DNA of 64,000 nucleotides from Pseudomonas fluorescens (GTDB lineage: Bacteria > Pseudomonadota > Gammaproteobacteria > Pseudomonadales > Pseudomonadaceae): positions 186,001 to 250,000 of the forward strand of contig NZ_CABVHK010000009.1 of assembly GCF_902497785.1 (NCBI RefSeq). The letters run 5' to 3'. A model generated the notes under the pieces. It had not been told where the DNA came from, searched no databases, and saw nothing but the letters and a program-made list of their open reading frames with translations. Shown here piece after piece: positions 1 to 8,805 of this stretch (the first letter of the stretch is position 1; each line of letters begins with the position of its first letter). A program made the position numbers and the translations under genes.

Positions 1-774
1 GGCCAGTTGCGGCAAAAGCTGGGCCGCGGCGGGGTCAGGGCGGTCGACCTGCATGGTGTCGAGCGTGGTGGTCAATGACATGGCGCGCAGTAACTGATGG
101 CCAAACCAATGCAACTCCTTGGGGAAGAAGCGGAAGACAAACTGCTCATGAATCGCCGTGATAATGAGATTGCCACGTTCAAGCTTGGGTTTTGGAGCAT
201 TTTCGAAGGCTTCGCAAAATTCCACGAGCGCGTCGAAACTATCCGGGTAACCAGTGATCGGCTGATCGTTTTCAGCACGGAAGAGTTTGCACATGTCACG
301 CCAGAACAAGTGCGCGGCAATCTTCTCGTTCTCGGAGAGGCCCGGGGCGCCCATCTTCAACTTCAGACGGTGCATTGTGATGGCGGTGAATGCACAGACG
401 TACACGTAATCGTCATTATAAGAAAAGGCACCGGGATACTGCTTGGCCCAATGCGCATGAAGATTATTAATACCTTCAACCGACTTGATGGTGCGGCTGT
501 CTTCAGGACCGTAGAACCACCACAGCGCATTGGCGCTGCCGGTCTGCTCTACACGCGAGGTGGACCGTGAAACGACTTTGCCACCGTCTTCACGCCAGAC
601 CGCTCTGGAGCCCCAATCGGTGACGACAAAATTAGGGAAGGTCAACGCGTAGATGAAGTTCTGCATGAAGTCGTTCAGCCCGTAGCTGTTCGATAAACGC
701 CAGATTTCAATGTAATCCTTGCTTGGGTCGAGGCTTTGGATTTTGGCTTGAATCCACTTTTTAGGGGCAGACAT
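1..774 (-). CDS. MpaB/DUF2236-type oxygenase, C-terminus cut by window edge
   Basis: An open frame of 258 codons starts at an ATG at 774 and runs off the left edge without a stop. The protein is a clear paralogue of the gene at 2598-3593. Both begin with KWI followed by a D-P dipeptide, and they share an aromatic-rich segment (NFIYALTFPNF here, NLVYAVTFPHF there), an IN-x-(L/I)H-x-H segment, a DDYVYV/DTYVYT segment and a conserved TG(Y/F)PDSFD motif. These belong to the MpaB/Lcp-like DUF2236 family; characterised members use heme to cleave isoprenoid chains oxidatively. The histidines of the IN-x-x-H-x-H and MHRL segments are plausible heme or active-site residues (inference). It is divergent from the PucR-type gene at 1081. 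The substrate is unknown. Confidence 0.8.
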   Translation of the reverse strand, partial: MSAPKKWIQAKIQSLDPSKDYIEIWRLSNSYGLNDFMQNFIYALTFPNFVVTDWGSRAVWREDGGKVVSRSTSRVEQTGSANALWWFYGPEDSRTIKSVEGINNLHAHWAKQYPGAFSYNDDYVYVCAFTAITMHRLKLKMGAPGLSENEKIAAHLFWRDMCKLFRAENDQPITGYPDSFDALVEFCEAFENAPKPKLERGNLIITAIHEQFVFRFFPKELHWFGHQLLRAMSLTTTLDTMQVDRPDPAAAQLLPQLA

Positions 775-1080
775 GTAGATCCTCTCTTCGCTTGAGTGCA
801 CATAGTGAATACGAAAATAGAGGCCTCTGATCAGCGGCCTTCAGTCGTCAGACAGAAGCGCTCATGGCGCAACGTCTGGGTGCTCTCGATTTAAAAACAC
901 CACCACTTACGATAGGGCCTCGCCCCGGGCCAGTCTCCGGTCTGTCCATCCAAGCTCGACGGCGTTTTTGGTATTGCAGTATCACCGCGACGCTATACTG
1001 CAATCACAGTGCGCTGGATCCCCACGGGCGGCTGCGTGATGCGTACATAAATAATCATTACGACTCACAGGGAGTACCGT
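775..1080. promoter_or_regulatory. Divergent promoter region between oxygenase and pucR-type gene
   Basis: This is a 306-base gap between two divergently transcribed genes. It must hold both promoters. The only strong structure I see is the inverted repeat at 973-1004. The open frame across part of it (864-1091) shows no protein-like features. Confidence 0.6.
970..1004. promoter_or_regulatory. Inverted repeat, likely operator
   Basis: ATTGCAGTAT (973-982) and ATACTGCAAT (995-1004) are perfect 10-bp arms with a 12-bp spacer. The repeat lies 77 bp upstream of the pucR-type start and about 200 bp upstream of the divergent oxygenase. The left flank extends to TTTTGGTATTGCAGTA (966-981), which recurs inverted at 2454-2469 in front of the second oxygenase gene. 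Autoregulation by the PucR-type protein is the simplest reading (inference). Confidence 0.6.
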
Positions 1081-2376
1081 TTGACTACTGATCTCTATTC
1101 TCACCTGCAGCCAAAAGGCTCGGTCGAGGACGCTTTTTCCAAGGCGGTGATTGGTCAGCATCATCTGACCAATGCTGTGTTGAAGATGGGTGAAGGTGCG
1201 GTGGCCTGGGCGCTTGAGGAGGCCGCCAGTTCCCTCAAGCGCTTGCAGGACGAATTTCAAACGGTGCCTGACTTGCCGACGCCAGAGATACGCCTCAACC
1301 TTGAAACGCTCATCCTCGATATATTCATGAGTTCGTTATCGAGAAACAGTGAGCACTTTACGCTGAAATTGATCCCTTCAATGGCGCGACAAGCTGCACG
1401 TCGCGAAGTACCGTTCAGCAGCATCGTCAAAAACATGCGAGCCAACCAGACTATCTGGGTCAATCATTTTTTCACCGCGTCGGCGTCCAGGACTTTTGCA
1501 CCCTCAACGGTTCAACGGTTAGTCACCAACGGTGCATGCGTGGTGGATGAAATCATCGAGCACTTTGTGCTGTGCTACCTGGACGAGCGTCAGGTGCTGA
1601 TGGAAAGTCAAATCGCGAGACGCCGCGCCCTTGTGGAAAAGTTGATCGGCAATGCGGGCGCGCTTCAACCATTCGAGCTAAAGCAAATCAAAAAAGATCA
1701 TGGCCTGGATCTTGAGCATTTCCATGTCGGTATCATTATTTCTGATCTCAACACCAAGCTCAGCTCAGACTTGGGTGAGTTACAACGCAATTTACAAGAT
1801 GCAATCATCGGCGATACACCGCTGGTAGTTTCCTTCACTCAGCATTTGACATGGGCTTGGGTCAGTACACCGCGCGCCCCTACTCCGACCCAACTGAAAC
1901 GACTTGAAGAAACACTGGGGCAATTAAGTGGAACTCAATGTGCACTGGGTGAACCAGCGAAGGGCCCTGCTGGGTTCAGGCGTACTCATCTTCAAGCCAG
2001 AGATGTCAGTAGCGTTGCAATCCTTTCCCCAATCAAAGGCGTCATGCGCTGGGCTGACCATGTCCTGACGATCCTGGTCGGTCAGGATCTTGAAAAGGCC
2101 GCGTGGTATGTCGACTCCGTGCTCGGACCTCTGGCAAACAAATCAGAGAAAGCCGGCGGCTACCGCCAAACACTCAGCGCTTACTTGCAGTCAGGCAACA
2201 GCTTGCTCCACGGTGCTGAAGCGCTAGGTATTCACCGCAACACGCTAGTGTATCGACTGCAACAGATAGAACTACTGCTGGGTTGTCCTATCAAGCAACG
2301 AGAGCTCGAAATACGCTGCGCCTTGCACCTGATCACCCAGTACGAGGGCCGTGTCCTCAAGCATGAAAGGGAATAG
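1081..2376 (+). CDS. PucR/CdaR-type transcriptional regulator
   Basis: 431 aa, starting at a TTG preceded by GGGAG at 6-base spacing; the next in-frame ATG is some 35 codons in and would remove well-formed protein. The C-terminus (about residues 365-425) carries the PucR helix-turn-helix signature: a GNSLLHGAEALGIHRNTLVY-type helix followed by an R-L-x-x-I-E segment and a C-terminal L-x-I-R-C-A-L helix. The N-terminal 300 residues are an uncharacterised sensory part. PucR-type proteins usually activate catabolic genes in response to their substrate. The position between two oxygenase paralogues and the repeated operator-like sites on both sides point to control of this module. The effector is unknown. 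Confidence 0.85.
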   Translation: MTTDLYSHLQPKGSVEDAFSKAVIGQHHLTNAVLKMGEGAVAWALEEAASSLKRLQDEFQTVPDLPTPEIRLNLETLILDIFMSSLSRNSEHFTLKLIPSMARQAARREVPFSSIVKNMRANQTIWVNHFFTASASRTFAPSTVQRLVTNGACVVDEIIEHFVLCYLDERQVLMESQIARRRALVEKLIGNAGALQPFELKQIKKDHGLDLEHFHVGIIISDLNTKLSSDLGELQRNLQDAIIGDTPLVVSFTQHLTWAWVSTPRAPTPTQLKRLEETLGQLSGTQCALGEPAKGPAGFRRTHLQARDVSSVAILSPIKGVMRWADHVLTILVGQDLEKAAWYVDSVLGPLANKSEKAGGYRQTLSAYLQSGNSLLHGAEALGIHRNTLVYRLQQIELLLGCPIKQRELEIRCALHLITQYEGRVLKHERE

Positions 2377-2452
2377 AAACAGGTAAACAGTGAGATTGAT
2401 GTATCCCAGTCGATAGACCATCAACGCACGTTTCAAGCGCTCGAGGGCCGCC

Positions 2453-2489
2453 GTACTGCAATACCAAAACCAATCATTATTTTGGTTTT
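2453..2489. promoter_or_regulatory. Operator-like repeats upstream of second oxygenase
   Basis: GTACTGCAATACCAAAA (2453-2469) is an inverted copy, 16 of 16 bases over 2454-2469, of the left half-site in the pucR promoter. It overlaps a second inverted repeat, AAAACCAA (2466-2473) and TTGGTTTT (2482-2489), with an 8-bp spacer. The site lies about 110 bp upstream of the oxygenase start at 2598, a suitable distance for activator binding. Confidence 0.6.
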
Positions 2490-2597
2490 CCGGCCTAATG
2501 ACTGCGCTCGGTACTTCTTCTAACTTGTAAGCCATCCGCAGGAAGCGCAATGACCATGCGCCCAGTGAGATGACAACAAAAATAAGAGGAAAACCCG

Positions 2598-3593
2598 ATG
2601 ACCCGCAAATGGATCGCCGCGCGTATTGATCAGCTCGACCCTGCTACCGACTATGACGAGATCTGGAAACTCTCTGCGGCTTATCGGCCAACCGACTTCA
2701 TCATGAATCTTGTGTACGCCGTCACTTTCCCTCACTTCTTCGTAAGGGAACTGGACGCGTTGCCTCTCATTGACAACGGTGACGGGAAAATTCTAAAAAA
2801 CTCATTCAGACGCTCCGATGACACATCCTGGAAGATGCAGGTTTGGTGGCATTACGGTTCACACCACGACAAGACCCGCGAAAACGTTGAGTCGATAAAC
2901 AAAATACACTCCCACTACGCTCAGCGATTTGGCGAGAGCTTCAGCCGCAACGACACCTACGTCTACACGCTTTGCTATGAAGCAGCCGGCATGCATCGCC
3001 TGATGCAACGCGTAGGTATGGCGGGCATGAGCGAAAAAGAGAAGCTCGCCGCTGTTAAATACTGGCACCAGATGTCAACCATTTTTCGCAACGCCGGGAC
3101 GGGCGAAGCGATTACAGGCTTCCCTGATTCCTTTGATGGAATCATGGCCTTCATGGATCGCTGGGAAAGTGAGGATGTTCCCAAACACGACATGGGCCCA
3201 CCGGCGGCGCGAGCAATAATCCAACAGTTCGCCGATCGTTATTTTCCAAAGTTCTCACACTCTCTGGTATTTGCCTGGGTGATCAGTCTTTATCCCGATC
3301 ATCTGATCCGCGCCTACGAACTCAAACGACCCTCACCGTTGGCCAGGAAAGCATTGCGTTTGTTTACTGCCGGTTTTCTGTGGATGGGGGAAAAGGTGAT
3401 CCCTGATCCGAAGGACACCTTCACGGAACGCCGGCAAGTGGCGCATGCCGCCAAGCGCGCTGCGGGTGCATCTAAAACACCAGATCAGCAGAGCGAGCAG
3501 GCGAAAGTCGCGGGTTGCCCTTTCCATCGATTCAGAGCAAAGCCCTCAGCGTCTGATGCCGCGAGCCCAGGTACCACGCAAGCAAAAAAATAA
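2598..3593 (+). CDS. MpaB/DUF2236-type oxygenase
   Basis: 331 aa; AGAGG lies upstream of the ATG. It is the intact paralogue of the partial gene at 1-774. Shared motifs include VESINKIHSHYAQRF, NDTYVYTLCYEA, a GM-x-GMSEKEK loop and TGFPDSFDGIMAFMDR, which are typical of the MpaB-like oxygenase family. The C-terminal tail is basic and low-complexity and contains a GCPFH motif. No signal peptide is visible, so a cytoplasmic or membrane-associated enzyme is likely. Family members characterised elsewhere oxidise hydrophobic isoprenoids, but the substrate here cannot be read from sequence. It is followed closely by an outer-membrane channel gene. Confidence 0.8.
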   Translation: MTRKWIAARIDQLDPATDYDEIWKLSAAYRPTDFIMNLVYAVTFPHFFVRELDALPLIDNGDGKILKNSFRRSDDTSWKMQVWWHYGSHHDKTRENVESINKIHSHYAQRFGESFSRNDTYVYTLCYEAAGMHRLMQRVGMAGMSEKEKLAAVKYWHQMSTIFRNAGTGEAITGFPDSFDGIMAFMDRWESEDVPKHDMGPPAARAIIQQFADRYFPKFSHSLVFAWVISLYPDHLIRAYELKRPSPLARKALRLFTAGFLWMGEKVIPDPKDTFTERRQVAHAAKRAAGASKTPDQQSEQAKVAGCPFHRFRAKPSASDAASPGTTQAKK

Positions 3594-3610
3594 TGTGCCA
3601 AAAGCACATT
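3592..3610. terminator. Short hairpin at oxygenase stop codon
   Basis: AATGTGC (3592-3598) and GCACATT (3604-3610) form a 7-bp stem with loop CAAAA, beginning within the stop codon of the oxygenase gene and preceded by an A-run. It could be a weak terminator on the minus strand or a stability element; there is no T-run on the plus strand. Confidence 0.3.
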
Positions 3611-3689
3611 GGTACCAGATTGCTTGATGCAAAAGCACTCTGGGAATTACCAAATAGCGCCAAAAAAAATAACAATAGAGCCAACAACG

Positions 3690-4688
3690 ATGAACACAAT
3701 AAAAAAAATTTGTCCAGCCTTGCTAGTCCTCGCCACTCTCTCGTCCCTAGAAACTGTAGCCGCCAACGGCCCTCCACCGCCTAGCGTTGGGGAGCCGAAC
3801 GGGATCAATCTGGGAGGCACCAGTTTTTACGATGGATTTGCCGGCCTGCCCGGCTTTTCGTTCCAGCAATACTTGAAGTACACCAGCGCCAGTTCGATTC
3901 GAAATAACTCGGGTAAGGAAATCAAAGACTTTGATAACCCGAAGATCAATGTCACCAGCCTGATCAACCAACTCAGCTATTACTCGCCCAACACTATTGG
4001 CGCGGGCGCACACCTGGGCTGGAACATCATTGTGCCGATCGTTTCACTCGACGGTGACTTTGGTAGCAACGGTCCACAACTCAAGGACAACGCCACTGGA
4101 GTTGGCGACGTCACCACCGGCCCGCTGGTGCAGTTCGATCCTATTGTCGATGAGCATGGACGACCTATTTTCGTCCAGCGCCTGGCACTGGATGTGTTGT
4201 TACCCGTCGGTAAATACGATGAACACAAGGACCTCAACCAAGGATCTAACTTCTACTCGATCAATCCTTACTGGGCGGCGACCTGGATGCCCGCACCCCG
4301 CTGGGAAGTGAGCTGGCGCTTGCACTATCTGCAAAACTTTAAAAACAAGGACCCAGCCAGCAGTTCAGTGCAACTGTTCGAAGGTCAGCCTGTGCGTGAT
4401 ACCCAGGCAGGCAAAGCGGCATGGATTAACTTTACTGCCTCCTATGAAGTGATACCCAACGTCTCAGTTGGCCTCAATGGGTATTACTTCAAACAAATAA
4501 GTGATGATGAGGTCAATGGTCACCGCCTCGCCGACTCTCGCGAAAAAGTGCTTGGGATTGGCCCTGGGGTGTTCTGGAAAGTAGGCGATGGTGATGGTGT
4601 CTGGTTCAACACTTATCGTGAGACCGAAGTAGAGAACCGCGCACGCAACGACTACGTCGTGCAGGTACGTTACGCGCACACCTTTTGA
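3690..4688 (+). CDS. MetA/SphA-type outer-membrane channel protein
   Basis: 332 aa from the ATG at 3690; an upstream in-frame GTG at 3609 would add an implausible leader before the signal peptide. The N-terminus (MNTIKKICPALLVLATLSSL...VAA) is a classic Sec signal peptide. The mature part has alternating aromatic and polar strands and ends in Y-A-H-T-F, a terminal aromatic typical of outer-membrane beta-barrels. It resembles the phenol_MetA_deg family often found in aromatic or hydrophobic catabolic clusters, where it is proposed to take up substrate. Its place directly after the oxygenase suggests uptake of the same compound (inference). Confidence 0.75.
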   Translation: MNTIKKICPALLVLATLSSLETVAANGPPPPSVGEPNGINLGGTSFYDGFAGLPGFSFQQYLKYTSASSIRNNSGKEIKDFDNPKINVTSLINQLSYYSPNTIGAGAHLGWNIIVPIVSLDGDFGSNGPQLKDNATGVGDVTTGPLVQFDPIVDEHGRPIFVQRLALDVLLPVGKYDEHKDLNQGSNFYSINPYWAATWMPAPRWEVSWRLHYLQNFKNKDPASSSVQLFEGQPVRDTQAGKAAWINFTASYEVIPNVSVGLNGYYFKQISDDEVNGHRLADSREKVLGIGPGVFWKVGDGDGVWFNTYRETEVENRARNDYVVQVRYAHTF

Positions 4689-5123
4689 GGTCAAGAGCAT
4701 TATCCTCGATGTAGCGATACGTCGAGGTGGCGCTCAACTCTTCCCCGCCACGGACGCGTTGGCTTCCAAGTTAACCGTTCGTCGAAATAAATATTGGATA
4801 TGGAAGTGGGTCGACAAATGGAAGGTGGGCCTCAACGAGCTGAACGGCAATCTGCAGGTAACTCCTACCGAGCACAATAGCCGTTCGTGTGTCTTTTGCG
4901 TTTGTCCGGCTGCACTGAAGATTAGCGCTACCGAGAACATATCCGTCGTTCACACCGAGATCGCCTATGACTTGTGCTACCTCAGTAATGCTTAATTCTA
5001 CACAAATTTCAGATCCGCGTTTCGCCGATTATCTCGCCTACTCCGCAATGCCGCGAGTCGCATCAGGATGAAATTAACCCTGCATCGTTTCTGCTGAAAG
5101 ACCACGCCAATAAAACGAGATCC
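4689..5123. other. Intergenic, no gene recognised
   Basis: These 435 bases between the channel gene and the chemoreceptor contain short overlapping open frames on both strands without protein-like features. I see no strong terminator or repeat. The chemoreceptor promoter is presumably in the last 150 bases. Confidence 0.5.
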
Positions 5124-6611
5124 ATGATGCAATATTCGCTCGCAGGCAAAATGATGATGACGCTCACACTGGTCATGCTTTGCGTTTCACTCGCTGTCGC
5201 GACGCTCAACTATCAATTCACGTCTCGGGAGTTGAGCAGACAGCAACTCAGGCAAGCCACTACGTTACTTGAGCTTGCGGCACAATCCCTAAGCGAACCG
5301 CTCGCGAGTGGTAATCAGGCTCAGATCGAAAACTTGCTGAATGAACTGTTGCGCGCCCCCGATGTTAATGGACTAACGGTGCGCGATTCCCGTACGCAAC
5401 GTTCAACTTCTGTCAGTCAGAAAAACGCGGCTAATGTCTCCTTCCGGCTCAACACACAGGTAATGCATCATGGTCAGGCGCTGGCTATGCTGGATATTGA
5501 GTTCAACAACCAGGCGCTGAGAACGACCCTGAAAACTGTATTACTGCAAAACTTGGCAGTCACCGCAGTTTTGTTGCTCGCTACCTTGGGGACTGTGTGG
5601 CTATTGACCCGGCGTCACATTCTGCGACCAGTCAAAGAGGTCAGCCTTTGCCTGGCGCAGATAGCACGAGGTGAAGCTGACTTGAGTAAACGCCTAGATG
5701 CCAGTTGCCCTGATGAAATTGGTGAGTTGGCTGGCAACTTCAACCTAGTGCTTGAACGGCTATCGAACCTGATTGCGGATGTCGGGCTCGTCTCTAGCGC
5801 TCTCGATCAGCATGCCGGTGAAATGGACATAACAACTGGTCACACCTCGCACGCTACCGCCCAGCAGGTTCAGCAGGTCGAATCCGTAGCCGCTTCCGTG
5901 CAGCAACTCGCTCGATCCGCCATCCAGGTTGCCAGACACGCCTCGAGCACTAGCGCACAAACACGCGAGTCGGCAGCCCATGTCTGCGAAGGGAACGCCA
6001 TGATGGACGCCAGCCAGCAAATGGTCGAACGCCTGGGGACACAGATAGCCCATACCGCTCTGAAACTGGGTGACTTGATGCGAGACAGCGAGGGGATCGG
6101 TGCGATGGTGGTCACTATTCGCGGGATCGCCGAGCAGACCAACCTTCTCGCCCTGAACGCCGCCATCGAAGCCGCACGAGCCGGTGAGCAAGGACGAGGA
6201 TTTGCCGTGGTCGCTGACGAAGTCCGTGCCCTGGCGCTAAAAACCCGCCAGTCGACCGAAGTCATTGAAAATATTGTCACCCAGTTACAGGGCGCAGCGC
6301 ATCAGGCACGAGAAGCCATGGAGGGTTGCCAGAATGCGCTGCAGGATGCGGTGGGCACCTCACGGCAAGTCGGTGAGTTCCTGACGCGAATCAGCGAAAA
6401 CATTCAGGGCATCAATGAAATGAACCAACACATTGCTTTGGCTGCTCAGGAGCAGAGTACTGTCGCGGAAACGGTGAACGAAAATATCATCACCATTCAC
6501 CGACTGAGTGATGGAGTCTCCCACTATGTCAATGACCTGGCTGATGGAGCACGACTCCTGAATAAGCAAAGTCAGTTGCTGCACCACAGAATAAGCTCTT
6601 TCAAAGTCTAG
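5124..6611 (+). CDS. Methyl-accepting chemotaxis protein
   Basis: 495 aa. Layout: membrane helix 1 (about residues 9-28), a small periplasmic sensor of about 110 residues, membrane helix 2 (about 139-160), a HAMP domain (about 163-215), and a cytoplasmic signalling domain with the hairpin tip [20 protein letters not shown] (around residue 333) followed by [15 protein letters not shown]. The last residues are not a CheR/CheB pentapeptide. The short ligand domain is of an unassigned type. Its proximity to the oxygenase and channel genes makes it a candidate sensor for their substrate (inference); it may equally be an independent cargo gene. Confidence 0.93.
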   Translation: MMQYSLAGKMMMTLTLVMLCVSLAVATLNYQFTSRELSRQQLRQATTLLELAAQSLSEPLASGNQAQIENLLNELLRAPDVNGLTVRDSRTQRSTSVSQKNAANVSFRLNTQVMHHGQALAMLDIEFNNQALRTTLKTVLLQNLAVTAVLLLATLGTVWLLTRRHILRPVKEVSLCLAQIARGEADLSKRLDASCPDEIGELAGNFNLVLERLSNLIADVGLVSSALDQHAGEMDITTGHTSHATAQQVQQVESVAASVQQLARSAIQVARHASSTSAQTRESAAHVCEGNAMMDASQQMVERLGTQIAHTALKLGDLMRDSEGIGAMVVTIRGIAEQTNLLALNAAIEAARAGEQGRGFAVVADEVRALALKTRQSTEVIENIVTQLQGAAHQAREAMEGCQNALQDAVGTSRQVGEFLTRISENIQGINEMNQHIALAAQEQSTVAETVNENIITIHRLSDGVSHYVNDLADGARLLNKQSQLLHHRISSFKV

Positions 6612-6859
6612 CGATGCATAGGTTATTGGGAGAAGCACCGTGGTGCTGTGCGTCTAAATCGTCAATTGAAACAAGCGTAAGAACTCGATAACCAGAGTGC
6701 ATTAGGTGCTTAATGCTCGGATCTCTCACGAAAAAAAGGATATCGATTTACCAACAAATAAAACCGAATCAAGGGACAGTTGCCGCACGGAAGCCCAGCT
6801 AGTAAAGGCCATAAAAACGTAGTTAGCGGATCTGCTCCCTCGAATATGAGGCTGCTCCT

Positions 6860-7612
6860 ATGTATGAACCCGACAGCTACAACGTTTTTGCAAAAATTTT
6901 TTATCGGCCCATTGACGCAGCTATACGCTGGTGCAATCTCATGGCTCATGAAACCCAAATACTAGAATCGGCTTGGGACAGTCCTGCGCTCCTGTCAAAA
7001 TACTTCCCCCAATGGCCGTGCCTACAGGCAAATACCGAAAAAATTATAGATGCCATTCGCCATGGCGACCTGGCCTATGGCTGCTTCGGCGTGTCGGTCA
7101 CGATTGGCACGCCCATCGATTGCAGTCAGATAACTATCCGCCATACTGACCTCAGAGTTTGGATGGCGCGCTACTACCCTGACCAAAGACCAAGCTTTCT
7201 TTTCGAACAGTCCTTCAACCAACAAGGAGCTATCAGCCCTGGCACCTATCTGGCCTTACAAGCCGACCGAGATGCAATGCAATTGCGGATAAAAAATATA
7301 GAAGCGTCTTATCAACAACTACTCGATGAGCTTGAGGCAATGGGGTTGGAAAGAGAAAATATCCATCAGTTACTAAAGTCCAACAGTAAACTCAGTGACC
7401 GCAGTGAAATCGGCTACCTGAAAGTCATAGGGGCGTTGCTTGAACTAATCTTAGGACACTCGCCATCAGGTAAACCGCACTCAGTATTTGATAGTCAATC
7501 CTCCATCGTCAATTCCATCTCAGCTCATCGCAAAGACGATCCTGGCCTGAGCAAACGCACGCTGGATGCAAAGTTCGCCGCAGCCAATCGCATACTCAAA
7601 AAAGGTATCTGA
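6860..7612 (+). CDS. Hypothetical accessory protein with coiled coil
   Basis: 250 aa, not recognised. The N-terminal 110 residues look globular and rich in W, Y and P. Residues about 130-175 (ALQADRDAMQLRIKN and onward) form a predicted coiled coil. The C-terminus ends with LSKRTLDAKFAAANRILKKG, a basic helical tail that I associate with small accessory proteins of mobile elements. It lies between the chemoreceptor and the alpA-parA block of the integrative element, so it may mark the element's edge. Start chosen at the first ATG of the frame; no strong ribosome-binding site. Confidence 0.6.
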   Translation: MYEPDSYNVFAKIFYRPIDAAIRWCNLMAHETQILESAWDSPALLSKYFPQWPCLQANTEKIIDAIRHGDLAYGCFGVSVTIGTPIDCSQITIRHTDLRVWMARYYPDQRPSFLFEQSFNQQGAISPGTYLALQADRDAMQLRIKNIEASYQQLLDELEAMGLERENIHQLLKSNSKLSDRSEIGYLKVIGALLELILGHSPSGKPHSVFDSQSSIVNSISAHRKDDPGLSKRTLDAKFAAANRILKKGI

Positions 7613-7620
7613 GTGGAGCA

Positions 7621-7653
7621 ATTGCACTGCAATACCTCTGATTGCAGTGCAAT
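7621..7653. promoter_or_regulatory. Double palindrome upstream of alpA
   Basis: ATTGCACTGCAAT (7621-7633) and its exact reverse complement ATTGCAGTGCAAT (7641-7653) are separated by 7 bp. Each arm is itself nearly palindromic. The pair lies 75 bp upstream of the alpA start. The stretch 7626-7636 (ACTGCAATACC) is identical to 2455-2465 and, inverted, to 970-980. It is most likely an operator for the alpA-parA control region. Confidence 0.65.
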
Positions 7654-7727
7654 GACTCTCCCCCACTTCTGCTATTCAATTCAGGTCACTTCCCACCACG
7701 CGCCAATCGGCGCCAGGAGTGACCAGC

Positions 7728-7958
7728 ATGTCCAGCCAATCCTTACCCATCGTTGAAGCACCTCAACTGCAGGTAGAACGCCACATCATGCGACGTGACG
7801 AGGTGGAGCGAAAAACCGGCTTCAAACGCGCGCACATCTACAACCTGATGAAGGAAGGTAAATTCCCTCAGGCTAAACGCATTGGATTGCGGGCAGTCGG
7901 TTGGGACTCGCTAGAAATCGAGCAGTGGGTCGTTGAACGCTTAGGCAAACAGGCCTGA
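7728..7958 (+). CDS. alpA: AlpA-family regulator
   Basis: 76 aa from the ATG at 7728, with AGGAG eight bases upstream; the GTG at 7719 overlaps that ribosome-binding site. The core IMRRDEVERKTGFKRAHIYN is the AlpA/MerR-like winged helix that selects integrase or transfer promoters in phages and integrative elements. It stands first in the parA-parB operon, four bases before parA, as in ICEclc/PFGI-1-type elements. It probably governs this operon or the former excision genes. Confidence 0.85.
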   Translation: MSSQSLPIVEAPQLQVERHIMRRDEVERKTGFKRAHIYNLMKEGKFPQAKRIGLRAVGWDSLEIEQWVVERLGKQA

Positions 7959-7962
7959 TGCC

Positions 7963-8805
7963 ATGCGTGTGGTATCGGTGGTTTCCACCAAAGGCGGGGT
8001 GGGCAAAACCACAGTAGCCGCCAATCTCGGCGGCCTACTGGCTGACGCAGGCCTACGCGTCCTGCTACTGGATCTGGATAGCCAACCCACCCTCTCCAGC
8101 TATTACGCCTTGAGCCAGAAGGCTGATGTCGGTGCGTACGAGTTCATCGCACTCAACCTAGCTATGCCTGCCCAGATTATTTCCAGGACAGTGATTGCAG
8201 GGCTCGATCTGATCGTCTCCAACGACGATCAAGGTCGACTGAGTACCTTGCTGCTGCACGCCCCTGACGGGCGATTACGCCTACGCAATCTGCTCGACAA
8301 CTTCCGCGCCCGTTACGACCTGCTTTTGATCGACACCCAAGGTGCGCGTAGCGTGCTGCTGGAGATGGCCATCCTGGCCTCCGACCTTGCCCTCTCTCCC
8401 ATCACCCCGGAAATGCTCGCCGCCCGCGAACTGCAGCGTGGCACCTTGAAGCTACTCAGCGAACTCGAACCTTTCCGCCACCTGGGCATTCCACCCCCAC
8501 CCTTACGACTGCTCCTGAACCAGGTGAATGCCATTCGAGTGGACACCCGGATGATCATCCGTGGCCTGCGCGAGACCTTCGCAGGGGCTAACAACATCTC
8601 GGTTCTAGACACCGCAATTCCGGAGCGAGTGGCGTACCTCAACGCCGCCTCCCTTGGCCTACCGGTCCACCGAGTCGAGACACGCCAGTCACGGGAACGA
8701 CGCTCGCCATCCGCGATGGAAACCATGCAAGCGCTGGCCATCGAGTTGTTTCCGGAATGGCGCGAAGCGATTTCTAGGGTGGGCAGGTGCACGGAGGTTA
8801 AATGA
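7963..8805 (+). CDS. parA: ParA/Soj-type partition ATPase of the integrative element
   Basis: 280 aa. The deviant Walker A motif STKGGVGKTT lies at residues 8-17, and the switch regions LLLDLDSQPTL and LLLIDTQGA follow. ParA-family ATPases segregate or stabilise the excised circular element. It follows alpA and precedes parB, the conserved order at the non-integrase end of PFGI-1-class elements. The stop overlaps the start of a tiny reading frame (ATGA). Confidence 0.92.
   Translation: MRVVSVVSTKGGVGKTTVAANLGGLLADAGLRVLLLDLDSQPTLSSYYALSQKADVGAYEFIALNLAMPAQIISRTVIAGLDLIVSNDDQGRLSTLLLHAPDGRLRLRNLLDNFRARYDLLLIDTQGARSVLLEMAILASDLALSPITPEMLAARELQRGTLKLLSELEPFRHLGIPPPPLRLLLNQVNAIRVDTRMIIRGLRETFAGANNISVLDTAIPERVAYLNAASLGLPVHRVETRQSRERRSPSAMETMQALAIELFPEWREAISRVGRCTEVK

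Noticed and set aside
97..570. 157-codon plus-strand open frame at the left edge
   Set aside because: The minus strand is open through the whole region and encodes an oxygenase paralogous to the gene at 2598; the plus frame is its shadow.
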